From the NCBI RefSeq assembly GCF_000196615.1, contig NC_014306.1:806001-870000 (forward strand): a DNA stretch of 64,000 nt. Direction: 5' to 3'. The notes beneath the pieces are model-generated. The model saw only the letters and a list, made by a program, of their open reading frames with translations. It searched no databases and was not told the DNA's origin. Source of the DNA: Erwinia billingiae Eb661. GTDB taxonomy: Bacteria > Pseudomonadota > Gammaproteobacteria > Enterobacterales > Enterobacteriaceae. This document shows, in pieces, positions 19,085 through 29,032 of this stretch (positions are counted from its first letter, which is position 1; each line of letters starts with the position of its first letter). The position numbers and the translations under genes were made by a program.

Positions 19085-19092
19085 TCGCGCGA

Positions 19093-19707
19093 TCAGGAGA
19101 GCGCGACCTTGATGCCCAGCGCGATCAGCACGCCGCCCAGCAGTTTATCCACCAGCTTTTGCGCCTTCGCCAGGCCACGACGGACCGGGGCGCTCTGGAT
19201 GATCACCACCAGCAGCGGCCACCAAATCGAGGAGAGCATCAGGATGATCGCCGCGTACCAAATCTTCTCGCCGAAACCGGTATGCACGTTAAGCACCTGG
19301 GTAAACATCGACAGGAAAAACAGCGTGGCTTTCGGGTTCAGCAGGTTACACAGGTAGCCCTGCAGGAACGCCTTCTTCAGTGAGGTGGTTTCCGGCTCGA
19401 TATTGCTGAGATCCATTTTGCTGTTGCCACGCGACATCAGGGCCTGCACCCCGATGTAGATCAGATAGGCCGCGCCGACATACTTCAGCATCATAAACAG
19501 CCACGGCGTGGTGGTAATCACCACCGCCAGACCTGCCACGCAATAAGCCATATGCGTCGCGACGGCACAGTTGACCCCCAGCGCGGTAAACATTGCGGCT
19601 GAGCGGGGATAACGGGCGGCATTCTTGATAATCAGGAAGAAATCGGGGCCGGGAGAGAGCATTCCCAGAGCCGCGATCGTGGCGATAATCAAGCTGGTCT
19701 CTAACAT
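19093..19707 (-). CDS. LysE/RhtB-family amino-acid exporter
   Basis: A 204-residue inner-membrane protein with about six hydrophobic segments. The family motif LSPGPDFFLIIKNA is near residue 16, and GYLCNLLNPKA is in the middle. The start is the ATG at 19707, with AGGA nine bases upstream; an in-frame ATG at 19746 lacks one and overlaps the predicted promoter. Relatives export lysine, threonine or homoserine lactone; the substrate here is unassigned. It diverges from folA. Confidence 0.86.
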   Translation of the reverse strand: MLETSLIIATIAALGMLSPGPDFFLIIKNAARYPRSAAMFTALGVNCAVATHMAYCVAGLAVVITTTPWLFMMLKYVGAAYLIYIGVQALMSRGNSKMDLSNIEPETTSLKKAFLQGYLCNLLNPKATLFFLSMFTQVLNVHTGFGEKIWYAAIILMLSSIWWPLLVVIIQSAPVRRGLAKAQKLVDKLLGGVLIALGIKVALS

Positions 19708-19736
19708 GGTGGCATCCTGTAGCAAATGAGGGGCGG

Positions 19737-19745
19737 ATTCTAGCA
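19737..19745 (-). promoter_or_regulatory. Extended -10 promoter of the LysE-family gene
   Basis: Minus-strand TGC-TAGAAT, an extended -10, about 30 bases before the chosen start. No good -35 is seen. Confidence 0.45.
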
Positions 19746-19785
19746 CGTTCGCAGGGTTTTTTAGCTATCAGCCAGAGCAAATACA

Positions 19786-19801
19786 ACGCAAACGTTACCT
19801 T
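19786..19801 (+). promoter_or_regulatory. PurR-like box between lysE and folA
   Basis: ACGCAAACGTTACCTT fits ANGCAANCGNTTNCNT at all but one defined base. It is 35 bases upstream of the folA -35 and 78 bases upstream of the exporter start. Purine control of either gene would be new to me. Confidence 0.5.
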
Positions 19802-19835
19802 GAAGAACCTTTACGCAAATCCCCCGCCAGGGGTA

Positions 19836-19864
19836 TCGACGAAAGTTTCACCTTTACGTATGAT
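19836..19864 (+). promoter_or_regulatory. folA promoter
   Basis: TCGACG (19836-19841), 17-base spacer, TATGAT (19859-19864), 32 bases before the ATG, as in E. coli folA. Confidence 0.62.
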
Positions 19865-19896
19865 GGCGCCAATTTTACCCCCTTTACTGAGTTTCT

Positions 19897-20379
19897 ATGA
19901 TGATAAGCCTGATTGCGGCCATGGCGGCCGACCGCGTTATTGGAATGGATAATGCCATGCCGTGGCACCTGCCAGCCGATTTGGCCTGGTTTAAACGCCA
20001 GACCCTGGATAAGCCGGTGATCATGGGCCGCCGCACCTGGGAGTCCATCGGACGCCCGCTGCCAGGCAGACTGAACATTGTGATCAGCAGCCAGCCGGGC
20101 GATGCGGAAGGCGTCAGCTGGGTGACCTCTATCGACGAGGCGCTGCAGGCAGCCGGAGAAGTGGACGAAGTGATGGTCATCGGTGGCGGTCGCATCTATG
20201 AACAGCTGTTGCCGCGTGCCGATCGTCTGTATCTGACGCACATTGATGCGGAAGTGGTGGGCGACACCACTTTCCCGGATTTCGAACCGGAAGAGTGGCA
20301 GTCGACCTTCAGTGAATTCCACGATGCGGATGAGAAGAACAGCCACAGTTTCTGCTTCGAAATTCTGCAACGTCGTTAA
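19897..20379 (+). CDS. folA: Dihydrofolate reductase
   Basis: A 160-residue NADPH-dependent reductase making tetrahydrofolate; the target of trimethoprim. Features are [13 protein letters not shown] with the active-site Asp (Asp27 in E. coli numbering), the [15 protein letters not shown] nucleotide-binding block and [10 protein letters not shown]. Two ATGs are adjacent (19897 and 19900); the second would give the E. coli length of 159, and the choice does not alter the enzyme. Monocistronic and convergent with apaH. Confidence 0.97.
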   Translation: MMISLIAAMAADRVIGMDNAMPWHLPADLAWFKRQTLDKPVIMGRRTWESIGRPLPGRLNIVISSQPGDAEGVSWVTSIDEALQAAGEVDEVMVIGGGRIYEQLLPRADRLYLTHIDAEVVGDTTFPDFEPEEWQSTFSEFHDADEKNSHSFCFEILQRR

Positions 20380-20400
20380 TCACTACCCGCCAGATGTGAC

Positions 20401-20424
20401 AATGCCAGACCGGAGTCTGGCATT
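20401..20424. terminator. Hairpin between folA and apaH
   Basis: Perfect ten-base stem AATGCCAGAC/GTCTGGCATT with a four-base loop. There is no long T run; it probably ends the convergent transcripts or protects their 3' ends. Confidence 0.55.
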
Positions 20425-20444
20425 GGCTAAGCCGCTTTATCGCG

Positions 20445-21275
20445 TCAGTCTTCCAGCGCACGTTCGCGGTTGGAAGGCTGAACAAACCACGCTTTATCTT
20501 CCCAGCGCAGCATCGTCAGCACGCCACCCCAGCAACAGCCGGTATCCAGCCCAATAATCCCGTCAGGTGTGCCTTTGCCTTCCAGCGAGGCCCAGTGACC
20601 AAACACAATGGTGTACTCGCTGGCGACCGGGCCAGGAATATCAAACCAGGGTTTCAGCGGCGGTGGGGCGGTGTCGGGCGTATCCTTGCAGATCATATCC
20701 AGCTGCCCGTTCGGGAAGCAGAAGCGCATCCGCGTCAAGGCGTTGGTGCTGAAACGCAGACGCGCCAGCCCGCTGAGTTCCGGCGTCCAGTTATTCGGCA
20801 TATCACCGTACATGGCGTCGATAAACAGTGGGTAGGTGTCGCTGGAGAGGACCGCTTCAACTTCGCGGGCGCAGGTTTTCGCCGTTTCAATATCCCACTG
20901 CGGGGTGATCCCGGCGTGCGCCATCACCAGCTTTTTCTCTTCATCCACCTGCAGCAGCGGCTGGCGACGCAGCCAGTTGATCAGCTCGTCGGCGTCGTCC
21001 GCTTCCAGCAATGGCGTCAGCCGATCCTTGGGCTTATTGCGGCTGATACCGGCATAGACCGCCAGCAAATGCAGATCGTGATTGCCCAACACCAGGCGCA
21101 CACAGTCACCGAGCGAACGCACGTAGCGCAGCACGTCCAGCGATCCCGGACCGCGGGCCACCAGATCGCCGGTCAGCCACAGCGTATCCTGCTGATGATC
21201 GAAAGCAACCTGCTCCAGCAGGGAATGAAGTTCGTCATAGCAACCGTGGACGTCACCGATCAGATATGTGCTCAT
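20445..21275 (-). CDS. apaH: Bis(5'-nucleosyl)-tetraphosphatase, symmetrical
   Basis: A 276-residue metallophosphatase that hydrolyses Ap4A to two ADP and also removes Np4 caps from RNA. The metallophosphoesterase motifs are at the N-terminus: [19 protein letters not shown] and GNHDLHLL, with a later AHAGITP. AAAGG precedes the start by four bases. It is last in the lptD-surA-pdxA-rsmA-apaG-apaH operon, whose order equals E. coli. Confidence 0.97.
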   Translation of the reverse strand: MSTYLIGDVHGCYDELHSLLEQVAFDHQQDTLWLTGDLVARGPGSLDVLRYVRSLGDCVRLVLGNHDLHLLAVYAGISRNKPKDRLTPLLEADDADELINWLRRQPLLQVDEEKKLVMAHAGITPQWDIETAKTCAREVEAVLSSDTYPLFIDAMYGDMPNNWTPELSGLARLRFSTNALTRMRFCFPNGQLDMICKDTPDTAPPPLKPWFDIPGPVASEYTIVFGHWASLEGKGTPDGIIGLDTGCCWGGVLTMLRWEDKAWFVQPSNRERALED

Positions 21276-21342
21276 TGGACCTTTCCAGGCAGACGTGTTC
21301 CTGAGCCGTTAAGCCCGATCGCCGTCTGTGCAATCAGATGAA

Positions 21343-21720
21343 TTAATGGAGTTGGCTGGGAACGGCCATGCGGAACACCGGGATCTCAACCTGGAAGCTT
21401 GCGCCCTGATGGTCGATCATCACGTAATGTCCCTGCATGGTGCCCATCGGCGTTTCCAGCACGGCGCCGCTGGTGTACTGAAATTCACTGCCGGGCTGGA
21501 TGTGCGGCTGCTCGCCAATCACGCCTTCACCCTGAACTTCGGTTTCACGGCCATTACCATTGGTAATCAGCCAGTAGCGGCCCAGCAGCTGAACGGCGTT
21601 ACGCCCCAGATTGCGTATTGTGACGGTATAAGCAAAAACATAACGTTCTTCTTCAGGCACAGATTGCGAAGGAATATAGGCACTCTGAACATGGACACAT
21701 ACACGAGGCGTATCGATCAT
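21343..21720 (-). CDS. apaG: ApaG, ApaG-domain protein
   Basis: A 125-residue protein with the fibronectin-III-like ApaG fold. The start at 21720 gives [15 protein letters not shown], matching E. coli ApaG and having GGAG upstream; the frame extends upstream into rsmA, where it is Arg-rich and implausible. The exact role is unclear; mutants in relatives affect Co2+ resistance and Mg2+ efflux. It lies four bases after the rsmA stop. Confidence 0.95.
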   Translation of the reverse strand: MIDTPRVCVHVQSAYIPSQSVPEEERYVFAYTVTIRNLGRNAVQLLGRYWLITNGNGRETEVQGEGVIGEQPHIQPGSEFQYTSGAVLETPMGTMQGHYVMIDHQGASFQVEIPVFRMAVPSQLH

Positions 21721-21724
21721 TCTG

Positions 21725-22564
21725 CTACTTCTCCGGCGTCTGGGTCTGAGGCTGGGTCTGCGGATGCGCAATCAGCCAGTTAGCTAACTGGCAATACTGC
21801 GCCACAGTGATGTTTTCAGCCCGTAAGGTCGGGTCGATGTTCATCTCCTGCAAGACTTCCAGCGAGAACAGATGCCCCAGGCTATTGCGCAGCGTTTTAC
21901 GACGCTTACCAAAGGCTTCTGTGGTGATTCGGGTCAGCACGCGCATGTCGGTGACCGGATGTTCAATTTTCGCGTGCGGCATTAAACGCACCACCGCTGA
22001 ATCAACTTTAGGCGCGGGCGTAAAGGATTCGGGTGGTACTTCCAGTACCGGGATCACCTGGCAATAATATTGCGCCATCACGGTGAGGCGGCCATAGGCT
22101 TTGCTGCCCGGGCCCGCGACCAACCGGTTAACCACTTCTTTTTGCAGCATAAAATGCATATCACGGATTGCCGTGGCATAGCTGAAAAGATGGAACATCA
22201 GTGGCGTGGAGATGTTGTAAGGCAGGTTACCAAAGACGCGCAGCGACTGGCCTTTTTCGCGAGCATACTCAGCGAAGTCAAAGGCCATGGCATCCTGCTG
22301 GAAGATCGTCAGCTTCGGTCCCAAAAACGGATGGGTTTGCAGACGAGCCGCCAAATCACGGTCGATTTCAATGACGGTCATGGCGTCCAGACGCTCGCCA
22401 ACCGGTTCGGTTAACGCACCCAGACCGGGACCGATCTCGACGATGGCCTCGCCTTTCTGCGGGTGAATGGCGGAGACGATGCTGTCGATAATGTACTGAT
22501 CGTTCAGGAAGTTCTGTCCGAAACGTTTGCGGGCGAAGTGGCCCTGGTGGACGCGATTATTCAT
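21725..22564 (-). CDS. rsmA: 16S rRNA dimethyladenosine transferase (KsgA)
   Basis: A 279-residue SAM-dependent methyltransferase that dimethylates A1518 and A1519 of 16S rRNA late in 30S assembly. Motifs are FGQNFL, the SAM loop [13 protein letters not shown] and the catalytic NLPYNIS. The C-terminus ends in a Pro-Gln-Thr-rich tail ([12 protein letters not shown]), somewhat longer than in E. coli (273 residues). Its start overlaps pdxA by eight bases. Confidence 0.97.
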   Translation of the reverse strand: MNNRVHQGHFARKRFGQNFLNDQYIIDSIVSAIHPQKGEAIVEIGPGLGALTEPVGERLDAMTVIEIDRDLAARLQTHPFLGPKLTIFQQDAMAFDFAEYAREKGQSLRVFGNLPYNISTPLMFHLFSYATAIRDMHFMLQKEVVNRLVAGPGSKAYGRLTVMAQYYCQVIPVLEVPPESFTPAPKVDSAVVRLMPHAKIEHPVTDMRVLTRITTEAFGKRRKTLRNSLGHLFSLEVLQEMNIDPTLRAENITVAQYCQLANWLIAHPQTQPQTQTPEK

Positions 22565-23549
22565 TACTGCTCTTGATCATGGTGATGGCGAGGTTAAGCG
22601 CCGTAATAAAGCTGCCCGCATCAGCATTGCCCAGGCCAGCCAGTTCTAAGGCGGTGCCATGGTCAACGGAGGTACGGATAAAGGGCAGGCCGAGGGTGAT
22701 ATTCACCGCGCGCCCGAATCCCTGATATTTTAGCACCGGAAGCCCCTGGTCGTGATACATCGCCAGGACGGCATCGGCATGTTGCAAATATTTTGGCTGG
22801 AAAAGCGTATCGGCCGGTAACGGCCCGGTCAGCAGCATTCCCTGCTGACGAAGCTCGTCCAGGGCAGGGATGATAACATCGATCTCTTCCCGACCCATAT
22901 GTCCGCCTTCACCGGCGTGCGGATTTAAGCCACAAACGAAGATGTGCGGAGAGGCTAAGCCAAATTTGCGCTGCAGGTCAGCATGTAAAATGCCGATAAC
23001 TTCATACAGGCTGTCGCGGGTTATCGCCGCGGAGACGTCTTTAAGCGGCAGATGGGTCGTCGCCAGCGCCACCCGCAACTCTTCCGTCGCCAGCATCATC
23101 ACCACACGTTCGCACTGCGCACGTTCGGCAAAGAATTCGGTATGGCCGCTAAACGGAATACCGGCGTCATTAATCACACCCTTATGAACCGGGCCGGTGA
23201 TTAACGCGGCGAATTCGCCGTTAAGGCAGCCGTCACAGGCGCGCGCCAGCGTTTCCAGCACGTAATGGCTGTTGGCGACGCACAGCTCGCCAGCGATAAC
23301 CGGCTGCGGCAAAACGACGGGAAGGACGGTCAGCGTGCCGGCTTGCTGCGGCTGCGCCGCCGTACCGGGCTGATAGTCTCTCAGGGTGAGGGGTAAACCC
23401 AGCTTTGCTGCACGGTCGAGCAGCAAAGCTGGATCGGCACACACAACCAGTTCAACTGGCCAGTCGCGCTGGGCCAGTTGAAGGGTAACATCAGGACCAA
23501 TCCCGGCGGGTTCGCCGGGAGTGATCACCACACGTTGATTACTGTGCAT
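22557..23549 (-). CDS. pdxA: 4-hydroxythreonine-4-phosphate dehydrogenase
   Basis: A 330-residue NAD-dependent dehydrogenase of pyridoxal-phosphate synthesis. It begins [15 protein letters not shown] and has conserved metal ligands in [20 protein letters not shown] and YHDQGLP. Start 23549 (MHSNQRV) aligns with E. coli PdxA; an ATG six bases upstream (23555) is the alternative. The 5' end overlaps the end of surA by 11 bases. Confidence 0.96.
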   Translation of the reverse strand: MHSNQRVVITPGEPAGIGPDVTLQLAQRDWPVELVVCADPALLLDRAAKLGLPLTLRDYQPGTAAQPQQAGTLTVLPVVLPQPVIAGELCVANSHYVLETLARACDGCLNGEFAALITGPVHKGVINDAGIPFSGHTEFFAERAQCERVVMMLATEELRVALATTHLPLKDVSAAITRDSLYEVIGILHADLQRKFGLASPHIFVCGLNPHAGEGGHMGREEIDVIIPALDELRQQGMLLTGPLPADTLFQPKYLQHADAVLAMYHDQGLPVLKYQGFGRAVNITLGLPFIRTSVDHGTALELAGLGNADAGSFITALNLAITMIKSSNE

Positions 23550-24834
23550 TCGCATCCAGGATTTTCACGTAGGCGGCAGCACGCTGCTCCTGCATCCAGG
23601 TCTGCGCTTCTTCAGCAAACTTGCGGTTGAACAGCAGACGATAAGCACGCTCTTTCTGTGCCGCGTCGGTTTTGTCCACCTGACGGGTGTCGAGCAGCTG
23701 AATCAGATGCCAGCCGAAGGACGAGTGAACCGGTGCGCTCAACTGGCCTTTTTTCAGCTTCATCAGCGCATCGCGGAACGCCGGGTCATACATCTCCGGG
23801 GAGCTCCAGCCTAAATCGCCGCCCTGATTGGCTGAACCTGGATCCTGAGAAAGCTGTTTAGCTTCTTCAGCGAAGGTGGTTTTGCCGCTGTTAATATCCG
23901 CCACCACCTGCTCCAGCTTCTGACGCGCCTGCTCATCGGTCATTACCGGAGACGGCTTCAGCAGAATGTGGCGGGCATGCACTTCGGTCACGGAAACGTT
24001 CTGGCTCTCGCCACGCACATCGTTAACTTTCAGGATGTGGAAGCCAACTCCCGAACGGATTGGACCGATGATGTCGCCTTTCTTCGCCGTGACCAGCGCC
24101 TGAGCAAACAGAGATGGCAGCTCCTGAATCTTGCCCCAGCCCATGTTGCCGCCTTTCAGCGCCTGGGGATCGGCAGAGTAGGTGATCGCCAGTTTGCCGA
24201 AGTCAGCGCCGCTTTTGCTCTGGCTGACCAGCTGTTTCGCCAGCGTTTCCTGATCGTCAACCTGTTGCTGAGTCGGGTTTTCCGGCAGTGGCAGCAGGAT
24301 GTGGCTGAGGTTTAACTCGGTGCTGGCATTGTTTTGAGACGCAACCTGCTTGGAGAGAGAATCCACTTCCTGAGGCAGGATGGTGACGCGACGACGCACT
24401 TCGTTGTTACGCACTTCCGAAATGGTCATCTCGCGACGGATCTGCTCACGGTAGGTGCCGTAGTTCATCCCATCATACGCCAGGCGGCTGCGCAGCTGGT
24501 CTGGCGTCATTTTGTTCTGTGCGGCGATGTTCTGGATAGCCCCATCAAGCTGAGCATCCGTCACCTGAATCCCGGACTGTTTTGCCATCTGCAGCAAAAT
24601 ATTGTCCATGACCAGACGTTCAACGATCTGATGACGCAAGGTTTTGTCATCAGGCAATTGCTGACCAGCCTGCTGAGCCTGGCTTTTAACCGACTGCATC
24701 ATGCCGTCGACATCACTTTCAAGTACTACGCCGTTGTTTACTACAGCGGCAACTTTATCAACAACTTGCGGGGCTGCAAACGCGGTGCTGGCTGTCAGCG
24801 CTGCACCAAGGATCAGCATTCTCCAGTTCTTCAT
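23539..24834 (-). CDS. surA: Periplasmic chaperone and prolyl isomerase SurA
   Basis: A 431-residue periplasmic chaperone for outer-membrane proteins, including LptD encoded just upstream. A Sec signal peptide ([20 protein letters not shown]) is followed by the N-terminal chaperone domain, then two parvulin PPIase domains (about 175-275 and 285-385; [12 protein letters not shown] starts the second) and a C-terminal helix. Length matches E. coli (428). Confidence 0.97.
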   Translation of the reverse strand: MKNWRMLILGAALTASTAFAAPQVVDKVAAVVNNGVVLESDVDGMMQSVKSQAQQAGQQLPDDKTLRHQIVERLVMDNILLQMAKQSGIQVTDAQLDGAIQNIAAQNKMTPDQLRSRLAYDGMNYGTYREQIRREMTISEVRNNEVRRRVTILPQEVDSLSKQVASQNNASTELNLSHILLPLPENPTQQQVDDQETLAKQLVSQSKSGADFGKLAITYSADPQALKGGNMGWGKIQELPSLFAQALVTAKKGDIIGPIRSGVGFHILKVNDVRGESQNVSVTEVHARHILLKPSPVMTDEQARQKLEQVVADINSGKTTFAEEAKQLSQDPGSANQGGDLGWSSPEMYDPAFRDALMKLKKGQLSAPVHSSFGWHLIQLLDTRQVDKTDAAQKERAYRLLFNRKFAEEAQTWMQEQRAAAYVKILDANAQ

Positions 24835-24888
24835 ACTTTTTCCATTCTTCTATCCGCACTGCGGGTTTGCATTGTATTAATCACAACA

Positions 24889-27252
24889 TCAGAAAGAGCG
24901 CTGATAAGGCAAGATGCCCTCACGCAGCATTTGACCGGTGCCGAGGCTATAAGAAGGACTCAGGCCACGTAGCTCAATGTTGAACGAGATTTTATTGTCG
25001 TAATTACTGGTACTATTATCGCTATTCCAGCTGGTGATTTTACGTTCGTAACCCAGACGAATTGCATAGCAGCAGGAACTGTACTGCACGCCAAGCAACT
25101 GATCGGCCGGCTGTTTGGCTTTGGTATCGTAATACCAGGCGCCTACCACCGACCAGGCATCAGCAATCGGCCAGCTTGCCGTTGCGCCAACCTGAGAAAT
25201 GCCATCCTGATAGCCTGGGTTGGTCACCGTGGATAACGTTTGGGCAATATATTCCGGGCTGGTGTAACGGTAGTTCAACTGCACCATACGGTCAGCGTCG
25301 CGGCGGTATTCCAGTACGGCATTGCCTTGCGAAACGTTATCAAGACGGGTGTCGTACTGCAGGCCACCACGGGTGCTCCAACGGTCGCTGATACGGTAGT
25401 AGGTGTCACCTGCCCACACCAGACTGCCACGATCGTCGCTGTCCGCGTTCTCCAGACCGGTACGGGATGGAGTAAACGAGTAGATTTGACCTACGGAAGC
25501 GTTAAAACGTTCAACCAGATCGTTATCAAAAATTCGCGTGGTCACACCGCTGGTCACCTGGTTGGCTGACGCGATGCGATCCAGACCACTGTAGGTGCGG
25601 TCGCGGAACAGGCCGGTGTAGTCACTTTGCAGCAGCGTGGAGTCATAGGCGCGGATATCGCTCTGGTCGCGATAAGGCAGATAAAGGTACTGCATACGCG
25701 GTTCCAGCGTCTGCGTGTAGCCTTCTGACCAGTCCATATCCCGGTCAAACACCATCTTGCCGTCAACTTTAAACTGCGGCATCACGCGGTTAACGCTGCT
25801 TTTCAGCTGGTTAACTTTGTTGGTATCAACGGTATTGTTGTAATACTCAATGTCGTCCTGCTGATAGTGGGTCGCCAGCAGTTTCGCTTCGGTATTCAGA
25901 CTTCCCCAGCCGTTAGACAGCGGCAGGTTGATGGTCGGCTCGAGATGCAAACGGGTTGCATCCGGCAACTCTTCGTTGACGTTGGTGAATTTCACCGCCT
26001 GAGCATACAGGTGGGTGTCGAACGGCCCGACGTTGTTCTGGTAATAGTTGTAGTCAAACTGCGGTTCTGCACGGTAAACGTCATTGCTGGCGTTAGTGGA
26101 GAAGATCTGGAACTGTTTGGTCGACAGCGTGGCGTCCCAGTTTTTCTCGGCATAACCGATACTGAATTTCTGCGTGACGTAGCCGTCCGTCGAGTTGGCA
26201 TACGGCGAGTCGAGGTCAGTGAAGTAATAGGTGTCACTGACTTTGGTGTAGTCGACGTTGAAGCGCCAGTTCTTATCGTAAACACCGGCGTGCTTCCAGT
26301 AGAACATCCAGCGTTTGGAATCGTCATCGCTGATGTTGCGTGAAGGCGCATCTTTTTCGAACTGATTGTCCGAATTCAGATAATCGAACTCCATCAGACC
26401 GGCACCCGCCAGGGTCAGATAACGGAATTCGTTCTGTAATTGTAGCCCACGGTTGCTCATATAGTGCGGCGTAATGGTGGCATCGGCCTGCGGCGCAATG
26501 TTCCAGTAATACGGCAGAATGAACTCAAAACCGTTGGAGCTGCCGTATTTGGCATTCGGGATCAGGAAACCTGAGCGGCGGCGGTCGCCAAGCGGCAACT
26601 GCAAATAAGGGCTGTACAGCACCGGTACCGAGCCGATCCTGAAGCGGGCATTCCAGATTTCAGCAACCTGCTCTTCGCGGTCCTGAATAATCTCGGTGCC
26701 GGCCACGCTCCAGCTGTTATCGCCAGGCAGACAGGAGGTAAAGGTGCCGTTTTCCATAATGGTGTAACGGTTCTGGCCACGCAGTTTCATCTGATCGCCA
26801 GTACCACGGCCCTGACGGCCCACCATCTGGTAGTCGCCGTTCCAGACGTTGGTGTCTTTGGTGTTCAGGTTTGACCAGGCTTTCGGACCTTTCAGGATGA
26901 CCTGATTGTCGTCGTAGTGCACATTACCTAAGGCATCCACGGTGCGCACAGGCGTCGGCTGACCCGGCTGCTGCTTTTGATGCAGCTGAACCTCGTCAGA
27001 CAGCAGACGGCTGTTACCCTGCTGGATATCCACGTTGCCGGTGAAGACCGCGTTATCGGGATAATTGCCTTTGGCATTGTCGGCGTTAATCGTTACCGGT
27101 AGGTCATTATTCGTTTTTCCCTGGACCAGAGGACGGTTATAACTTGGTACACCCAGCATACATTGTGATGCCAGGTCGTCGGCCAGGCCTTGCTGGCTGT
27201 AAATCGCTGTGCCGATAAGCGTGGCCAGCAAAGTAGGTAATCTTTTTTTCAT
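24889..27252 (-). CDS. lptD: LPS-assembly outer-membrane protein LptD
   Basis: A 787-residue outer-membrane beta-barrel that inserts LPS into the outer leaflet with LptE. The start is the ATG at 27252 ([20 protein letters not shown]), matching E. coli; the 12-codon open extension upstream has no match. It has a signal peptide, an N-terminal jellyroll (OstA-like) domain, then a C-terminal barrel. Cysteines needed for the disulfides are present: CMLG near the mature N-terminus, TSCLPG, and the adjacent pair in SSCCYA. First gene of the operon. Confidence 0.97.
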   Translation of the reverse strand: MKKRLPTLLATLIGTAIYSQQGLADDLASQCMLGVPSYNRPLVQGKTNNDLPVTINADNAKGNYPDNAVFTGNVDIQQGNSRLLSDEVQLHQKQQPGQPTPVRTVDALGNVHYDDNQVILKGPKAWSNLNTKDTNVWNGDYQMVGRQGRGTGDQMKLRGQNRYTIMENGTFTSCLPGDNSWSVAGTEIIQDREEQVAEIWNARFRIGSVPVLYSPYLQLPLGDRRRSGFLIPNAKYGSSNGFEFILPYYWNIAPQADATITPHYMSNRGLQLQNEFRYLTLAGAGLMEFDYLNSDNQFEKDAPSRNISDDDSKRWMFYWKHAGVYDKNWRFNVDYTKVSDTYYFTDLDSPYANSTDGYVTQKFSIGYAEKNWDATLSTKQFQIFSTNASNDVYRAEPQFDYNYYQNNVGPFDTHLYAQAVKFTNVNEELPDATRLHLEPTINLPLSNGWGSLNTEAKLLATHYQQDDIEYYNNTVDTNKVNQLKSSVNRVMPQFKVDGKMVFDRDMDWSEGYTQTLEPRMQYLYLPYRDQSDIRAYDSTLLQSDYTGLFRDRTYSGLDRIASANQVTSGVTTRIFDNDLVERFNASVGQIYSFTPSRTGLENADSDDRGSLVWAGDTYYRISDRWSTRGGLQYDTRLDNVSQGNAVLEYRRDADRMVQLNYRYTSPEYIAQTLSTVTNPGYQDGISQVGATASWPIADAWSVVGAWYYDTKAKQPADQLLGVQYSSCCYAIRLGYERKITSWNSDNSTSNYDNKISFNIELRGLSPSYSLGTGQMLREGILPYQRSF

Positions 27253-27436
27253 ACGCGGTATCGAGAATTCCGTGATAGCTGGCATCATGCCGACAAACGG
27301 TCAGAGACTATCGCACTCAACTGCGTTGCGCTAGTGTTAATCCTGGTCGTCTGGCCGCGTTGCCGTTAGGCTCTGAGTTAAATGACAGGTATGATAATGC
27401 AATTTTTAGCCTTCAGCATGGCGAATTGAGGAGTAT

Positions 27437-28270
27437 ATGCGCTATTGGGGAAAAGTAATTGGCCTTGTGCTCGGTTTGTTGAGCGGCACCGGCTTCTGGG
27501 GTTTAGCATTTGGCCTGCTGATTGGCCACCTGATCGACAAAGCGCGGGCAGTAAAAGGACAGGGCTATTTTGCTAACCAGCAAACCAGACAGTCGCTGTT
27601 TTTCCGCACCACCTTTCAGGTTATGGGCCATCTGACCAAATCCAAAGGACGCGTGACGGATGCGGATATTCAGATGGCTTCACTGCTGATGGACCGTATG
27701 CAGCTGCACGGCGACGCCCGAACGTCGGCGCAGCGTGCGTTCCGTGAAGGGAAAGAGGGCGACTACCCGTTGCGCAGTAAATTGCGTGAACTGCGTAGCG
27801 CCTGCTTTGGCCGCTTTGACCTGATTCGGATGTTTCTGGAAATTCAGATTCAGGCGGCGTTTGCCGATGGCTCTCTTCATCCTAACGAACGCCAGGTCCT
27901 GTTTGTGATCGCCGAAGAGCTGGGTATTTCCAAAGCGCAGTTCGATCAGTTCCTGCGGATGATGGAAAGCGGTCAGCAGTTTGGCGGCGGTGGCGGCAAT
28001 TATCACAGCGGTGCGGGTTCGCAGGGCGGCGGCTTTGGTCAGGCGCGACGCGGACCCACGCTGGAAGATGCCTGCAGCGTGCTGGGCGTGAAAAGCAGCG
28101 ATGATGGCACCACCATCAAACGTGCCTATCGCAAGCTGATGAGCGAGCATCACCCGGACAAGCTGGTTGCTAAGGGCTTACCGCCGCAAATGATGGAAAT
28201 GGCCAAGCAGAAAGCGCAGGAAATTCAGGCGGCTTACGATCTGATCAAACGCGAGAAAGGGTTTAAGTAG
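27437..28270 (+). CDS. djlA: Co-chaperone DjlA (membrane-anchored DnaJ-like protein)
   Basis: A 277-residue protein anchored by one N-terminal membrane segment (residues ~6-31, Gly-rich), with a TerB-like central domain (about 50-175). A Gly/Ser/Gln-rich linker leads to a C-terminal J domain with the HPD motif in SEHHPDKLV. It stimulates DnaK, and in E. coli affects capsule synthesis through the Rcs phosphorelay. Divergent from lptD. The 184-base gap shows AT-rich elements including TATGATAAT at 27390-27398, but no confident promoter pair and no sigma-E consensus for lptD that I could find. Confidence 0.96.
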   Translation: MRYWGKVIGLVLGLLSGTGFWGLAFGLLIGHLIDKARAVKGQGYFANQQTRQSLFFRTTFQVMGHLTKSKGRVTDADIQMASLLMDRMQLHGDARTSAQRAFREGKEGDYPLRSKLRELRSACFGRFDLIRMFLEIQIQAAFADGSLHPNERQVLFVIAEELGISKAQFDQFLRMMESGQQFGGGGGNYHSGAGSQGGGFGQARRGPTLEDACSVLGVKSSDDGTTIKRAYRKLMSEHHPDKLVAKGLPPQMMEMAKQKAQEIQAAYDLIKREKGFK

Positions 28271-28305
28271 CGGATTTGCCAGATGGCGATGACCTGACGG
28301 TGATA

Positions 28306-28333
28306 ATAAGGGCGGAAGAGATTCCGCCCTTAT
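28306..28333. terminator. Hairpin between djlA and rluA
   Basis: Perfect 12-base arms ATAAGGGCGGAA/TTCCGCCCTTAT with a four-base loop, between convergent genes. The GGGCGGAA core recurs at 41951. Confidence 0.65.
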
Positions 28334-28336
28334 TCG

Positions 28337-28990
28337 TTAGAAATCCGCCGGCTGACGGAAGGTCATTGGCGTGTGGTACTGCGGATGGGTAATGGTCAGC
28401 ATCTCGGCATGCAGCTGCAGTCGCGGTGCCATGGCTTTAGCCTCATCGTGGGCGTAAAAATTATCACCCAGAATCGGATGGCCAAGCGCCAGCATATGCA
28501 CCCTTAACTGATGAGAACGTCCGGTAATCGGCTTCAGCTGAATACGGGCACTGTTGTCATCGGCATAATCCAGCACTTCATACTCGGTCTGTGCTGACTT
28601 CCCCGTTTCAAAACACACCTTCTGCTTTGGCCGGTTTGGCCAGTCGCAAATCAGCGGCAGATCGACCAACCCTTTAGCTTTCTCCGGATGCCCCCAGATG
28701 CGGGCAACGTACTGCTTTTGCGGTTCACGCTCGCGAAACTGACGCTTCAGCTCGCGTTCAGCCGCTTTGGTTAACGCCACAACGATCACGCCGCTGGTGG
28801 CCATATCCAACCGGTGCACCGATTCCGCCGCAGGAAAATCACGCTGGACGCGGGTCATCACGCTGTCTTTATGATCTTCCAGACGTCCGGGGACCGACAG
28901 CAATCCGCTCGGTTTGTTGATCACCATGATGTGCTCATCCTGATAAAGGATGTGCAGCCAGGGTTCTTGCGGTGGGTTATAGGGTTCCAT
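28337..28990 (-). CDS. rluA: Dual-specificity RNA pseudouridine synthase RluA
   Basis: A 217-residue synthase that makes pseudouridine 746 in 23S rRNA and 32 in several tRNAs. The catalytic motif HRLDMATSG holds the active Asp. NKPSGLLSVPGR and PITGRSHQLRVHM are also conserved. The start at 28990 (MEPYNPPQEPW) aligns with E. coli; the open extension upstream is unlikely coding. It follows rapA by 42 bases on the same strand. Confidence 0.95.
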   Translation of the reverse strand: MEPYNPPQEPWLHILYQDEHIMVINKPSGLLSVPGRLEDHKDSVMTRVQRDFPAAESVHRLDMATSGVIVVALTKAAERELKRQFREREPQKQYVARIWGHPEKAKGLVDLPLICDWPNRPKQKVCFETGKSAQTEYEVLDYADDNSARIQLKPITGRSHQLRVHMLALGHPILGDNFYAHDEAKAMAPRLQLHAEMLTITHPQYHTPMTFRQPADF

Positions 28991-29004
28991 CTTGTTGCCT
29001 GTCA

Positions 29005-29024
29005 GGGGCGGCGTGAACCGCCCC
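29005..29024 (-). repeat. Hairpin in the rapA-rluA gap
   Basis: Arms GGGGCGG/CCGCCCC with a six-base loop and no T run. Possibly an mRNA-stabilising or attenuating stem between co-oriented genes. Confidence 0.5.
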
Positions 29025-29032
29025 ATGTTGAG

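Noticed and set aside
27253..27436. Sigma-E promoter for lptD
   Set aside because: Expected from E. coli, but no GGAACTT-like element with a proper -10 was found on the minus strand.
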